64,000 nt of DNA from Brassica napus. Taxonomy: Eukaryota > Streptophyta > Magnoliopsida > Brassicales > Brassicaceae. Within the stretch, counting starts at the first letter, position 1, and the number at the start of each line of letters is the position of its first letter. The translations under genes were made by a program, and so were the position numbers. A model generated the notes under the pieces. The model was not told the DNA's origin, did not search any database, and was given only the letters and a program-made list of their open reading frames with translations. The stretch spans positions 54,279,377 through 54,343,376 of the forward strand of contig NC_063452.1 of the NCBI RefSeq assembly GCF_020379485.1. The letters run 5' to 3'. Positions 1-11,184 of the stretch are shown here, piece after piece.

Positions 1-193
1 TTGATTTCCATTTCTTGCAGACTGATTTGAATCTGCAGATGGTTTTCAAGGATATTCTCGCTAGAATTTCTGTTTGCAATACCTCCAAGACATGTGTTTT
101 TGTTCCCATGGCCATTGGAGGTGGACTCTGCCGAAAGTGACGACTAGGGTTTCGAGGTTTTTTTTAATGAAATCAGTTGACAAAAAAAAAAAA
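1..193 (+). mobile_element. LINE-like 3' end with poly-A tail (partial)
   Basis: This is a short fragment cut by the left window edge. It ends in a run of 13 A residues (about 181-193) preceded by a T-rich stretch and a short 'aatgaaatcagttgac' motif, the usual look of a Brassicaceae non-LTR retrotransposon 3' end. No protein domain is visible in the part present, so the call rests on the tail only. Confidence 0.45.
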
Positions 194-349
194 ACTGAAA
201 GGAGGCGATAAGGCAACATTGTCTTACATAAAGAATATGGGCCTTAGTAATACAAATCTATATTAGCCACATTGAACCCAACTAAAATGAACAAAAGTAC
301 AAAATAATTAAAGCCCAAAACTAGTGTGATGTTTTATTATGTTTTGTTT

Positions 350-678
350 AATTTATTAATAAGTTGAAGAAGGTTTGTTTGATCTATTTGATAGAGGTTA
401 GTGGTAGTAGTATATAAATGACGCATTTGATCTATTTTAATATGTGTGTATGACGCTGTGAAAAACAATATATTTTAGAACTATGGAAAACAATTATTTT
501 CCAAAATTATTAGCAAAAGTCAAAAAAAGATATCAATGGGAATCAAAACATAGGAAACCTCATACTAAATCGAAGTGATCAGGATATCATAGATAGCTAT
601 TTCTACATATGGGACAACTTATATTTCTACGAAGTCATTGATCAATGCATAGAAACTATGGCCACAAGGAATATAGCA
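350..678 (+). repeat. Direct repeat, left copy, flanking the MULE
   Basis: This stretch of about 325 bp is repeated almost exactly at 4703-5026, on the other side of the MULE. The copies differ by a few substitutions and small indels, for example near 390 against 4740. The last ~85 bp appear a third time at 7837-7922 as the start of the second tandem block. No coding potential was seen; it is probably host or older repeat sequence that was duplicated. Confidence 0.85.
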
Positions 679-1075
679 CCAAATGTCTCCGGAACTATTT
701 CCCTACGAGTAGTATCATATAGCACCAAATGTCTCCGGAACTATTGCCTCGTTCCATTTTTCCCCGAGTAAAAAGTTCGAATCCTATTTCCACACAAACT
801 AGAATTAAAAATCTATATGTCCCCGATTACAAAGTTCGAATCTTCATTCCCCATATGGCTGGTTAGACATTGGGTTTCTGTTCGTAGGTGAATGAGTTAA
901 CCATAATAAGCCAGATTAAACCAATGTCTGGTCAAATTACGTTAATAAACCGAAATTAGATCCGACTAAGACCCGATTACTTGAATAAATCCGACCAAAA
1001 TCCCTTTCTTTATCAAACGTAACCCTAAATCAAAATAATCAGAGAGAACAGAGAAAGAGAAAGAGAAGATTTTCC

Positions 1076-3425
1076 ATGGCTAATGAAGTGAACGGTGAGG
1101 AATTTGATGAAGAAACAGTTGAGAGAGAAGAAAATGAGATCGAGCAGGTACTGGAAGACTTCGTCGACGAGCCTCCTGTACGACACGACGAGTGTCCCTC
1201 TAGTGAGGATGAGGATGAGAATGAGGAAAATGAACCTCGCAGGAAGGCGAAGGCAAATGTCCTTGTGAAACGCGGTGCTGGAGTACTTTACAAGGGGCAA
1301 CGTTTCTTGAATGGTGTTGCTTTCAAGGACTCTATGCTCGATTATGCTCTGAATACAGGCCGGAATATCAAGCAGTACAGATATGATAAGGATAAGATTG
1401 GGTTCATATGTGTTGGTGGTGAAGGATGTGAATGGAAAGTGTATGCGTCCACTCTTCCTAAGGATAATGTTTGGAAAGTTAGAGTCTTCATAGAGGAGCA
1501 TTCATGTATTCCAAATGGTGAATGTGAGATGTTAAAAGTTCCTCAGATTGCAAGGCTTTTTGTTGATAAGATTAGAGAGGAACCAGAATACTACATGCCC
1601 ATGAAGATTGAAGAATTGGTTCATGAAAAATGGGGGTTTACGGTATCTAGGCCTCAGTGTCAAGCTGCAAGAAACAAGGCACTAAAGTGGATTGAGTTCG
1701 AGAATGATCATATGTTTGCCCGGCTAAGAGATTATGCTGCTGAGTTGGTCCATTCAAACCCGGATTCGACTGTGGAGATTGAGACTGTGACTAACGAAAC
1801 TGGTCAGGAAGAGTTCAACAGGATATTTATTTGCTTTGATAACATCAGAAGGACATGGAAACAGTCATGTAGGCAACTCATAGGAGTCGATGGATGCTTC
1901 TTAAAGCACAAAGTCAAGGGACAACTTCTTGTTGCATTAGGAAGAGACGCAGATAATGCTATATATCCAATAGCATGGAAGGCTGTTCAAGTCGAAAACA
2001 CAGAAAACTGGTTATGGTTTGTGAGAAAGCTCAAACATGACTTGGGATTGAATCAGGGACTTGGTTACATAATGGTGTCAGATCGACAAAAGGTACGTGG
2101 ATAGTCTTTATGTGCTTTTGTCTGTATGTTAAGGATGAGTTTTGATGTTGTTGGTTTGATGTTTTTTAGGGATTGATAAGTGCTGTTCAGACTGAGGTAC
2201 CACAGATTGAACATAGAATGTGTGTACGCCATATCTATGGTAATCTGAAGAAGAATCATGCTAGTAGAAAGGAGATGAAGTCATTGATATGGCATTTGGC
2301 ATGGAGCTATAACGAGGCTGAGTTCGAACAACGTTTAGATAGGATTTTATGCTATGATGCTGGTGTGTATGATGATGTTCAGAAGAGTAAGCCTAGGACA
2401 TGGTGTAGAGCCTTCTACAAGCTGGGTAACTACTGCGAAGATGTAGAAAATAATTCTACAGAGTCTTTCAACAACACAATTTCTAAGGCTAGGGAATTTG
2501 CTTTTGTGCCAATGCTAGATGGCATTCGTAGATTGGCAATGGCTCGTATTGCAAAGAGATCAGTCATCTCTCTTGCCCACAAAGGTATGTTACTCATATT
2601 CTATTTATACTCGGTTTTAATACATGTTTCTTGGTCATTTTTTGTTTGTATTTCAGGTATATGTACACCATATGTTACAGACTTTCTTAAGGCTGAGCAT
2701 AAAAATGCATCGTTGTGCAAGGTTACTAGAAGTACAAATGGGATGTATGAAGTAAAGTTGAGTTCATGCACTTACCGTGTTAGCTTGGAGAGGAGGACTT
2801 GCACATGCATGAAGTTCGATATCTGTGGCATTCCTTGCGAGCATGCTTATGTAGTGATGCTGCAAAAGAAATTAGCCCCTGAAAATTATGTGTGTCAGTG
2901 GTTTCGCACATCTACATGGCGAAGAAACTACAGAGATGGTCTTATCCCTGTGCGAGGTGCTGAGTTCTGGCCTAAAACGTCTGCTCCTGATGTTCATATT
3001 CCTCCTGAACCGCCTCAACCGGGCCGAAAGAAGATTATCAAAGCAGATAAAAAAAGGAAGAAAGGAGTCAATGAATCACCCACAAAGAAAGCCCCAAAGA
3101 ACAAGAAACGTATTATGCATTGTGGGATTTGTGGAGAACCGAATCACAACTCAAGGTTTCACACAAAGCAACAAGTTTGTTCTGTTTTTGATTCTTGATA
3201 TTTAGAACATTAGTGCTGTTAGTTGTTATCAGGTTTGTGGGATTTGTGGAGAATCAAAATCACCTTTGTAAATCGACTAATGTGACTTCTGTTTTTGCAG
3301 GCTTCTCATGGTCCTCCTCGGGTTCCTTCTCAAGTTGCTTCTCCAGCTGCATCTCAGCAAGTTGCTTCACCTGCTTCTTCAGCAGCATCTGGTTGTCATG
3401 TTTTGCACGGCTATGAAGACATGTG
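1076..3425 (+). CDS. MULE (MuDR-type) transposase with SWIM zinc finger
   Basis: It catalyses cut-and-paste transposition of its element. Exons read as 1076-2092, 2170-2584 and 2657-about 3174, with further short exon(s) to a stop near 3425; the GT/AG boundaries keep frame through the first three. After an acidic N-terminus there is a MuDR/FAR1-like DNA-binding region (about residues 85-145), then the RNase H-like core with the first catalytic aspartate in 'IGVDGCFLK' and a second in 'VSDRQKG'. A SWIM finger (CTCMKFDICGIPCEH) follows, then a basic segment and a CCHC-like knuckle (CGICGEPNHNSRFH). The 3' end is uncertain: exon 3 can read through to a stop at 3196, or splice to a Pro/Ser/Ala-rich tail at 3301-3425. 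Confidence 0.85.
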
Positions 3426-3757
3426 CTGATGGTCTTTAGCATTTGGCTTTTAGTTTTATGTTTGAGTTATCTCGGAATGCGGTTGTTATCCTTTTTTCTA
3501 GACAATTGTCGGCTTTTGGTGTCTATTTTAACATTTCTTTTGTTCAAAACCAATGACAATTATCCTTTTTATGTCTAATGCCTCTTTTTCAACATAATGT
3601 CTTAAAACCAAGTCATTAAACATTGAAAAACATGTCATTTAGCATTGAAAAGCATAGTCATTTAACAATAAAAACAGTCTTTCATTGTGGGTTACATAAC
3701 AACATTACTAAAACACAACAAGCATAACTAAACTTAACCATTTTCTTCTTATCACAT

Positions 3758-4348
3758 TCACCATGATTTGAGACAAAGCTCCATGATACCAACCAACACC
3801 ACACCTCCAACGACAGCTGATAACATCATTTTCTTCATGCTACCTTTAGCTTCAGCCAACACTTCTTCCACCTTATCAAACAGCTCTTTCTCCACTTTCA
3901 TTTGAACTCTCTCACCCAACAAGATCTCACTTCTTCTCATCTCTCTCAACTCTTCTTCAAGTCTTGCATTTTTGAATTCAAATTTTTCAACCTCATTTAT
4001 CAATGCCTCATCAATCCATTTAAAGATATGATTATCATTCTCAAGCTAAAAAAACAACAAACCTTATTAAAATCGATGACAGAAAACAATACAACTTATT
4101 AATGAACCTAATTCAAACAACACAACAATAAACAACACAGCTAATGAGAGACAACTCACCTTCTTTCTTACAGCGAAAGCACAACGAAAATACCTTCGGT
4201 AAGGATTTTTGTCAGATTTTGACATCAGAGGAAGAATTTCTTCACCATACCAGCATCTCTTCGAAATTCCGTTGACCACTCCACCCCTGCGACGAGAAGA
4301 ACTCACTCCAGTCGATGCTCCAGATGTGTTACTCGAATCCCCTGACAT
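3758..4348 (-). CDS. MULE accessory gene: GRF-type zinc finger, coiled coil, C-terminal membrane anchor
   Basis: Two exons, 4348-4160 and 4045-3758, join in frame to about 158 residues. Exon 1 has a Ser-rich start and a GRF-like finger (CWYGEEILPL...NPYRRYFRC). Exon 2 opens with LENDNHIFKWIDEA, continues as a charged coiled coil of about 50 residues, and ends in one hydrophobic segment (MMLSAVVGGVVLVGIMELCL), which suggests a tail-anchored membrane protein. It lies inside the MULE, convergent with the transposase. Many Brassicaceae proteins share the GRF/coiled-coil/TM layout, but I know of no demonstrated function. A homologue lies at 49192-49664. One expected finger cysteine appears to be tyrosine here (CWY rather than CWC). 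Confidence 0.7.
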
Positions 4349-4702
4349 TGTTCTCTCAAATCTTCAAACACAGAGAAGGGTTTTAGGGTTATTATTTCAA
4401 TTCGAATTGGGGTTTTTTTCGTTTAATCGGGTCTCCTTAAGTTTGTGTAAGGTCGGGTCGGGTTTTAGTTCTGGTCCGAGTTTAGGTTTGGTCGGGTTTT
4501 ATTTAAATTTCTGGTTTAGTATTGTTTGGTTTGGCGTCCAAAACCGTGGTTTCACTATCAGTTAACAAAATCGTGACAAAACCAAGATTGGTGTGGAAAT
4601 AGGATTCGAACTTTTTATTCGGGGACAAATGGAACGAGGCAATAGTTCCAGAGACATTTGGTGCTATATGATACTACTCGTGGGGAAATAGATCGTCTTC
4701 CC

Positions 4703-5026
4703 AATTTATTAATAAGTTGAAGAAGGTTTGTTTGATCTATCAAAGGTTAGTGGTAGTAGTATATAAATGACGCATTTGATCTATTTTAATATGTGTGTAT
4801 GACGCTGTGAAAAACAATATATTTTAGAACTATGGAAAACAATTATTTTCCAAAATTATTAGCAAAAGTCAAAAAAAAATATCAATGGGAATCAAACATA
4901 GGAAACCTCATACTAAATCGAAGTGATCAGGATATCATAGATAGCTATTTCTACATATGGGACAACTTATATTTCTACGAAGTCATTGATCAATGCATAG
5001 AAACTATGGCCACAAGGAATATAGCA
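4703..5026 (+). repeat. Direct repeat, right copy, flanking the MULE
   Basis: This is the partner of 350-678. The 3' part from 4942 is also the start of the tandemly duplicated 2.9-kb block, so the block boundary lies inside this repeat. A 109-codon open frame (4832-5161) is accidental. Confidence 0.85.
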
Positions 5027-6608
5027 TATGTTGTTTTCATAATTGTAATTCTCGAAGCATACAGTGCACTAGTGCACGTATCACTTTCTTCTTCCACAGT
5101 TGGAGGTCTATTAGTTCCTTTAAGATCGGTGAAGATAAAGTTGATATCTAGTAAACTATGAGGTTTACGGGTCGTAGCTATGTCATATATATGTTGGGAT
5201 TTTTTTCTTGTTGTATCAGTTTGTTTTAAAGACCACTTACGTCGAGTAAATATTTTTTTTTGAATTGACTGTTCTTTTTTATTAACTAGAAGGGTGTCCG
5301 CGCTTCGCGCGGATTATTGTTTTATTGCTGTTAGATATGATTTTTTGGATGATGTAATTAAGTGGTCTTTCTTATTTGTAAAGAGAATTATTTGATGTTT
5401 TATTGTGTTATGTAGTATTAGGTAATATGTTAATATATTATGTGTTTGTTTTTCAATAATGTGTTGTTGTGTGTATAATAGTAATTGTGTGGTGAAGTGA
5501 GCTTTTAATGTAAATTATATTGAATTTTAATAACTTTGCATTTAGGCATTTGTTAATTTTAAGATTGATGGTTTTAGCGTCAGAATTGTATTTTAATTTG
5601 TCACATTTTTGAACATTACTCTTTTAAAATGTTTTTTGCCCACTCTCCATATTTTGATCCTGAGCCGTCTTCATCTATGTAATTCGCTTACCTTTCCGGT
5701 GTGCGGTGCTTCTTGCCATCACTGAGAAAAGACTCACCTTTGTGTTCTTGTTTTTCCTCACATTCATCTCTTGTGATATTATCTGGTATTTGTTATAGAT
5801 CATGCTTACAAATTCCCAATTGTGCGGTTGTTTTTCACTGTGTTGTAGGTTGTTTTGGTCAATATTGGTCCTCTTCTTTTTTAGATTTTGGCTAATTTTA
5901 GGAACTACATCTTGTTGGGTTGGGTCAGAGTTCAGTTGTCTTTGATGTTGTCTTCCTCTCGTTGTCTTGCCGTCGATAGTCTCTGCTCGTCTTGGTTTTC
6001 AAGATCTGGTTTTTGGTGATCTGACTTCTATGCTTTTTTTCATATCTCGAGGATGGCTCCACGGTTTGATGATTTTGTTCCGTCTCCTTTTCTATCTTTG
6101 TTCTCTCATCTTGTTGCACCTTTTATTGCTGCTCGCTTCTCTGGTGGCTCTTTTTTCGCCATATTTGCTACTTCAGGTTTGGATAGTGTTTTCTTTTGTG
6201 TATGCTTTATGTGCTTGGAAGGTTATTTCTAGTCTAAAGTTTGAGCTCTTGTTTTTCGGTGGTAGGCTTCCATTCTCCCTCCCTCAGGTTGTTTCTTTTC
6301 TTCTCTTACTTTCCTTGGTGTAAGTGTGCGGAGTTAGTCTTTGGAGCTTTGATCTCTTCTACTTAGAGCTTTGTGGTTCTTCGCTGGCATGAACGTCTTG
6401 TATGTGCTTGTTTAGTTTGTGAGGTGCTTCTTACCTTTTAGCTGGTGGTTGTGATTCCGGTGCTTGTGGCATGTGTCTTCTTGTTTCGTGGTGACTCTGG
6501 TCTCCTGATGATTATTCTTTCTCTGACCTTTTTGGTTTTTTGGGTTTTTTGGGTTGGTGCTTGATCACGCTCCTTTGAGCTCGGAGGAATGTTTTGTCTT
6601 ATATTTTA

Positions 6609-6855
6609 CTCCCTCTGTTCCAAAATAGAAGATGTTTTAGAAAAGTTATGATGTTTTAAAATAGATGATGTTTTGATATTTTATATTAATTTAAATTTTA
6701 TTGAAAACTGTGTGACCAGTGATGTTTTATATTTATTTTTAAGGATTGGATGAATTAATTTTGGTTTATATTTTTAATGTTTCTTTTAGAAAAAAGTGTA
6801 TACCTTAATTCTTGTTCATACACTCAAAACATCAAATATTTTGGAACAGAAGGAA
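6609..6855. mobile_element. Stowaway-like MITE, copy A
   Basis: It starts TA|CTCCCTCTGTTCCAAAATAG and ends with the inverse, ATTTTGGAACAGAAGGAA|TA. About 247 bp, AT-rich, with no coding capacity. The CTCCCTC terminus and TA flanks fit the Tc1/mariner Stowaway group. It is nested in the Helitron and repeated at 9503-9750. Confidence 0.75.
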
Positions 6856-7062
6856 TATCTTTTATCTTTTCTAACATCTGCTTGTTCTATCCATGATATT
6901 ATTGGTAAGATGAGGTAAGTTAGTTTTCTTTGTTGATCTTTTCCCGGCTCCAAACTTTTATTGAGTTAGTGTTACTATAGTATAATTGGTTTTTTTCTTT
7001 TGGTTGTGGAAGTTGTAGGTTTAGATTATGCGTTGTATTCTAGTTTTTTTTTATTAGTTTGG

Positions 7063-7281
7063 TTATTTGTGGAAATTGTAGGGCAGTTCTGAGCCTATAA
7101 TATAGGAAATTGTAGGGCAGTTCTGTGATAAGATAGGAAAGTGACCTATCTTATCACATTGGTAACACTCAACCTTTGATGTGTCTCTCTCTTGCCTATA
7201 ATATTTGTTTTGTTGATATCCAAATCTACCACGACCTCTTCCTCGATATCCATACCGACCGCCTCTTCCCGAATCATACAT
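7063..7281 (-). pseudogene. Copia gag zinc-knuckle fragment, copy A (disrupted)
   Basis: The frame begins with an Arg/Gly/Tyr-rich stretch (GRGGRYGYRGRGRGRFGY) and then the start of a CCHC zinc knuckle (CYQCDKIGHF), as in the gag polyprotein of Ty1/copia elements, where it binds RNA. The knuckle's last cysteine region is interrupted by the local insertion near 7105-7145; copy B keeps it whole. No protease, integrase or RT is present, so it is a fragment carried by the Helitron. Confidence 0.7.
7124..7158. repeat. Perfect short hairpin found only in copy A
   Basis: Two 14-base arms, TGTGATAAGATAGG and its exact complement, flank a 7-base loop (AAAGTGA). In copy B only the right arm exists. 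The left arm and a repeated 'aaattgtagggcagttctg' are extra in copy A. Confidence 0.85.
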
Positions 7282-9502
7282 ATCCTGTTGTGAGAGTCTG
7301 CTTACATAAGTTTATCTTGGTTTTGCTCGTCATGCTTCTCTTCTTCCTCATCATGAATCCTCTCATCATAAAATAATAGAAAATGGTAAAATAACAAAAA
7401 TAATAGAAAATATTTAAAATTATTTATTTATTTATTTTATTTATTTATTTTTTATTCATCTTGAATTTTAGTGACCAATAAAATAAATTATCAAATTTTA
7501 TACAAAGATGGTTAATATTAAAAGAATAAATAGTGCATAATTAGAAAGTATTTCGCTAAATTGCAATAATCTATAAGAAAAATGACTTAAAATGTTAAAA
7601 AAAAAATATGAAAGACACATGTCATCAAACCTCTTTGCCACTTGTCATAAGAAGAGAAAAAGCTAACTTTATATATAAAGATAATGTTTTTAAGTAGCTT
7701 TTAAATACGATGTTGAACTATATTAATAACTGAACCATTATTTGATTGCGGTAAAGGATTCTTATGGTGTAAAGTACCATCGTTATGTGACTTATATAAT
7801 TTTAAAGTTTGAACGAGTTGCTAAAATTCAGAGTTAAGCTATTTCTACATATGGGACAACTTATATTTCTACGAAGTCATTGATCAATGCATAGAAACTA
7901 TGGCCACAAGGAATATAGCATATGTTGTTTTCATAATTGTAATTCTCGAAGCATACAGTGCACTAGTGCACGTATTACTTTCTTCTTCCACAGTTGGAGG
8001 TCTATTAGTTCCTTTAAGATCGGTGAAGATAAAGTTGATATCTAGTAAACTATGAGGTTTACGGGTCGTAGCTATGTCATATATATGTTGGGATTTTTTT
8101 CTTGTTGTATCAGTTTGTTTTAAAGACCACTTACGTCGAGTAAATATTTTTTTTTGAATTGACTGTTCTTTTTTATTAACTAGAAGGGTGTCCGCGCTTC
8201 GCGCGGAATATTGTTTTATTGCTGTTAGATATGATTTTTTGGATGATGTAATTAAGTGGTCTTTCTTATTTGTAAAGAGAATTATTTGATGTTTTATTGT
8301 GTTATGTAGTATTAGGTAATATGTTAATATATTATGTGTTTGTTTTTCAATAATGTGTTGTTGTGTGTATAATAGTAATTGTGTGGTGAAGTGAGCTTTT
8401 AATGTAAATTATATTGAATTTTAATAACTTTGCATTTAGGCATTTGTTAATTTTAAGATTGATGGTTTTAGCGTCAGAATTGTATTTTAATTTGTCACAT
8501 TTTTGAACATTACTCTTTTAAAATGTTTTTTGCCCACTCTCCATATTTTGATCCTGAGCCGTCTTCATCTATGTAATTCGCTTACCTTTCCGGTGTGCGG
8601 TGCTTCTTGCCATCACTGAGAAAAGACTCACCTTTGTGTTCTTGTTTTTCCTCACATTCATCTCTTGTGATATTATCTGGTATTTGTTATAGATCATGCT
8701 TACAAATTCCCAATTGTGCGGTTGTTTTTCACTGTGTTGTAGGTTGTTTTGGTCAATATTGGTCCTCTTCTTTTTTAGATTTTGGCTAATTTTAGGAACT
8801 ACATCTTGTTGGGTTGGGTCAGAGTTCAGTTGTCTTTGATGTTGTCTTCCTCTCGTTGTCTTGCCGTCGATAGTCTCTGCTCGTCTTGGTTTTCAAGATC
8901 TGGTTTTTGGTGATCTGACTTCTATGCTTTTTTTCATATCTCGAGGATGGCTCCACGGTTTGATGATTTTGTTCCGTCTCCTTTTCTATCTTTGTTCTCT
9001 CATCTTGTTGCACCTTTTATTGCTGCTCGCTTCTCTGGTGGCTCTTTTTTCGTCATATTTGCTACTTCAGGTTTGGATAGTGTTTTCTTTTGTGTATGCT
9101 TTATGTGCTTGGAAGGTTATTTCTAGTCTAAAGTTTGAGCTCTTGTTTTTCGGTGGTAGGCTTCCATTCTCCCTCCCTCAGGTTGTTTCTTTTCTTCTCT
9201 TACTTTCCTTGGTGTAAGTGTGCGGAGTTAGTCTTTGGAGCTTTGATCTCTTCTACTTAGAGCTTTGTGGTTCTTCGCTGGCATGAACGTCTTGTATGTG
9301 CTTGTTTAGTTTGTGAGGTGCTTCTTACCTTTTAGCTGGTGGTTGTGATTCCGGTGCTTGTGGCATGTGTCTTCTTGTTTCGTGGTGACTCTGGTCTCCT
9401 GATGATTATTCTTTCTCTGACCTTTTTGGTTTTTTGGGTTTTTTGGGTTGGTGCTTGATCACGCTCCTTTGAGCTCGGAGGAATGTTTTGTCTTATATTT
9501 TA

Positions 9503-9750
9503 CTCCCTCTGTTCCAAAATAGAAGATGTTTTAGAAAAGTTATGATGTTTTAAAATAGATGATGTTTTGATATTTTATATTAATTTAAATTTTATTGAAA
9601 ACTGTGTGACCAGTGATGTTTTATATTTATTTTTAAGGATTGGATGAATTAATTTTGGTTTATATTTTTAATGTTTCTTTTAGAAAAAAGTGTATACCTT
9701 AATTCTTGTTCATACACTCAAAACATCAAATATTTTGGAACAGAAGGAAT
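9503..9750. mobile_element. Stowaway-like MITE, copy B
   Basis: Duplicate of 6609-6855 with the same CTCCCTCTGTTCC ends and TA flanks, nested in Helitron copy B. Confidence 0.75.
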
Positions 9751-9920
9751 ATCCTTTTATCTTTTCTAACATCTGCTTGTTCTATCCATGATATTATTGG
9801 TAAGATGGGGTAAGTTAGTTTTCTTTGTTGATCTTTTCCCGGCTCCAAACTTTTATTGAGTTAGTGTTACTATAGTATAATTGGTTTTTTTCTTTTGGTT
9901 GTGGAAGTTGTAGGTTTAGA

Positions 9921-10133
9921 TTATGCGTTGTATTCTAGTTTTTTTTTATTAGTTTGGTTATTTGTGGAAATTGTAGGGCAGTTCTGAGCGAAGTGACCTA
10001 TCTTATCACATTGGTAACACTCAACCTTTGATGTGTCTCTCTCTTGCCTATAATATTTGTTTTGTTGATATCCAAATCTACCACGACCTCTTCCTCGATA
10101 TCCATACCGACCGCCTCTTCCCGAATCATACAT
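9921..10133 (-). pseudogene. Copia gag zinc-knuckle fragment, copy B
   Basis: Seventy-codon fragment with the Gly/Arg/Tyr-rich stretch and a complete CX2CX4HX4C knuckle (CYQCDKIGHFAQNC). It is a truncated piece of a Ty1/copia gag gene inside the Helitron. The start is a convenient Met, not a known gene start, and expression is unlikely. Confidence 0.75.
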
Positions 10134-11180
10134 ATCCTGTTGTGAGAGTCTGCTTACATAAGTTTATCTTGGTTTTGCTCGTCATGCTTCTCTTCTTCCT
10201 CATCATGAATCCTTTCATCATAAAATAATAGAAAATGGTAAAATAACAAAAATAATAGAAAATATTTAAAATTATTTATTTATTTATTTTATTTATTTAT
10301 TTTTTATTCATCTTGAATTTTAGTGACCAATAAAATAAATTATCAAATTTTATACAAAGATGGTTAATATTAAAAGAATAAATAGTGCATAATTAGAAAG
10401 TACTTCGCTAAATTGCAATAATCTATAAGAAAAAGGACTTAAAATGTTAAAAAAAAAAATATGAAAGACACATGTCATCAAACCTCTTTGCCACTTGTCA
10501 TAAGAAGAGAAAAAGCTAACTTTATATATAAAGATAATGTTTTTAAGTAGCTTTTAAATACGATGTTGAACTATATTAATAACTGAACCATTATTTGATT
10601 GCGGTAAAGGATTCTTATGGTGTAAAGTACCATCGTTATGTGACTTATATAATTTTAAAGTTTGAACGAGTTGCTAAAATTCAGAGTTAAGCGTAGCATA
10701 TAATTAGGATTTTGTAATTTTCATTTAATCGACTATAGTAGTATTTCGGAAAGTATTAGAATTTTTATATATTGTATCTCCAGTTTGTTATCTATATGTT
10801 TTGTATTTCTTTTTTTTGTAGTAAAACAACAACGTATTTCAAAGTATTTAAATAACAAAACAAATTAACTTTTATCAAAAAAAAAAAAAATACAATTACA
10901 TGCACAAAACAACACAATGCATCGACAACGTACCCAGTTCCGCGCTTGCGCGGACAGACCCGGACCGAAATATTTAAAGGCTGGAAGCAAAAAATAAAAA
11001 ATTGGACCTCTTATTTAGTAATAAAAAGATCATCAAGAGAAGATAAAGACGTAGCTCCAACTTGGCTACTGGAGATTTTGGAATTTTAAGGCCGAAATAA
11101 TAGATATTGTTAAAATGGCCGGAAGCACATGCTTCTATGGCTTGTACTCAGGACCGCTACTGTGCACGGGGGCTAAACCA

Positions 11181-11184
11181 CTAG
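11181..11184 (+). other. Possible plus-strand Helitron 3' terminus
   Basis: CTAG|T preceded by a GC-rich, imperfectly self-complementary stretch (about 11148-11172) resembles a Helitron end on the plus strand. The hairpin is degenerate and no matching TC-start was located upstream. It could be a remnant interrupting the minus-strand element. Confidence 0.3.

Larger units (their letters stand above)
695..4691 (+). mobile_element. MULE DNA transposon with 101-bp terminal inverted repeats
   Basis: The outer 101 bp (695-795 and 4591-4691) are inverted copies of each other with only a few mismatches. They enclose a MULE transposase gene on the plus strand and a convergent GRF zinc-finger gene on the minus strand. 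A long TIR plus a MuDR-type transposase with a SWIM finger identifies a Mutator-like element. A 29-bp piece ending at the left terminus is repeated inside that TIR (about 671-699 against 710-738). No matching 9-bp target duplication was found directly outside the ends; instead both sides carry the ~325-bp direct repeat. Reading frames are largely open, so it may be young. Confidence 0.85.
5286..7681 (-). mobile_element. Non-autonomous Helitron, copy A
   Basis: On the minus strand the 5' end starts A|TC (TCTTTATATATAAAGTTAGC at 7681). The 3' end has a GC-rich hairpin (CCGCGCGAAGCGCGG), 8 bp, then CTAG|T at 5286. These are the canonical Helitron termini with insertion between A and T. No Rep/helicase is present. 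It carries a T-rich segment (about 5640-6480), a MITE (6609-6855) and a fragment of a copia gag gene (7063-7281). Confidence 0.8.
4942..7836. repeat. Tandem duplication, copy A (2,895 bp)
   Basis: The block from 'agctatttctac' to 'gagtta' is repeated immediately downstream at 7837-10694 with near identity over its whole length. Differences noticed are single bases (such as 6170 C against 9054 T), homopolymer changes and about 40 extra bp in copy A near 7105-7145. The junction has microhomology (AGC). It contains a Helitron, a MITE and a copia gag fragment. Confidence 0.92.
8180..10534 (-). mobile_element. Non-autonomous Helitron, copy B
   Basis: Same termini as copy A: minus-strand TCTTTATATATAAAG at 10534, and hairpin plus CTAG at 8180. 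It arrived by tandem duplication of the whole block rather than by independent insertion, because the flanks are duplicated with it. Confidence 0.8.
7837..10694. repeat. Tandem duplication, copy B (about 2,858 bp)
   Basis: Direct copy of 4942-7836. It ends at 'gagttaagc', after which the sequence diverges into 'gtagcatataattagg'. The copy is co-linear, including the nested Helitron and MITE. Confidence 0.92.

Noticed and set aside
350..5026. LTR retrotransposon with 325-bp LTRs
   Set aside because: The direct repeats enclose a MULE with its own TIRs; there is no gag-pol, primer-binding site, polypurine tract or TG...CA end.
5701..6323. Hydrophobic 64- and 118-codon frames, repeated at 8595-9217
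   Set aside because: T-rich DNA translates into Leu/Phe-rich frames by chance. They occur twice only because the block is duplicated, and no family or gene structure supports them.
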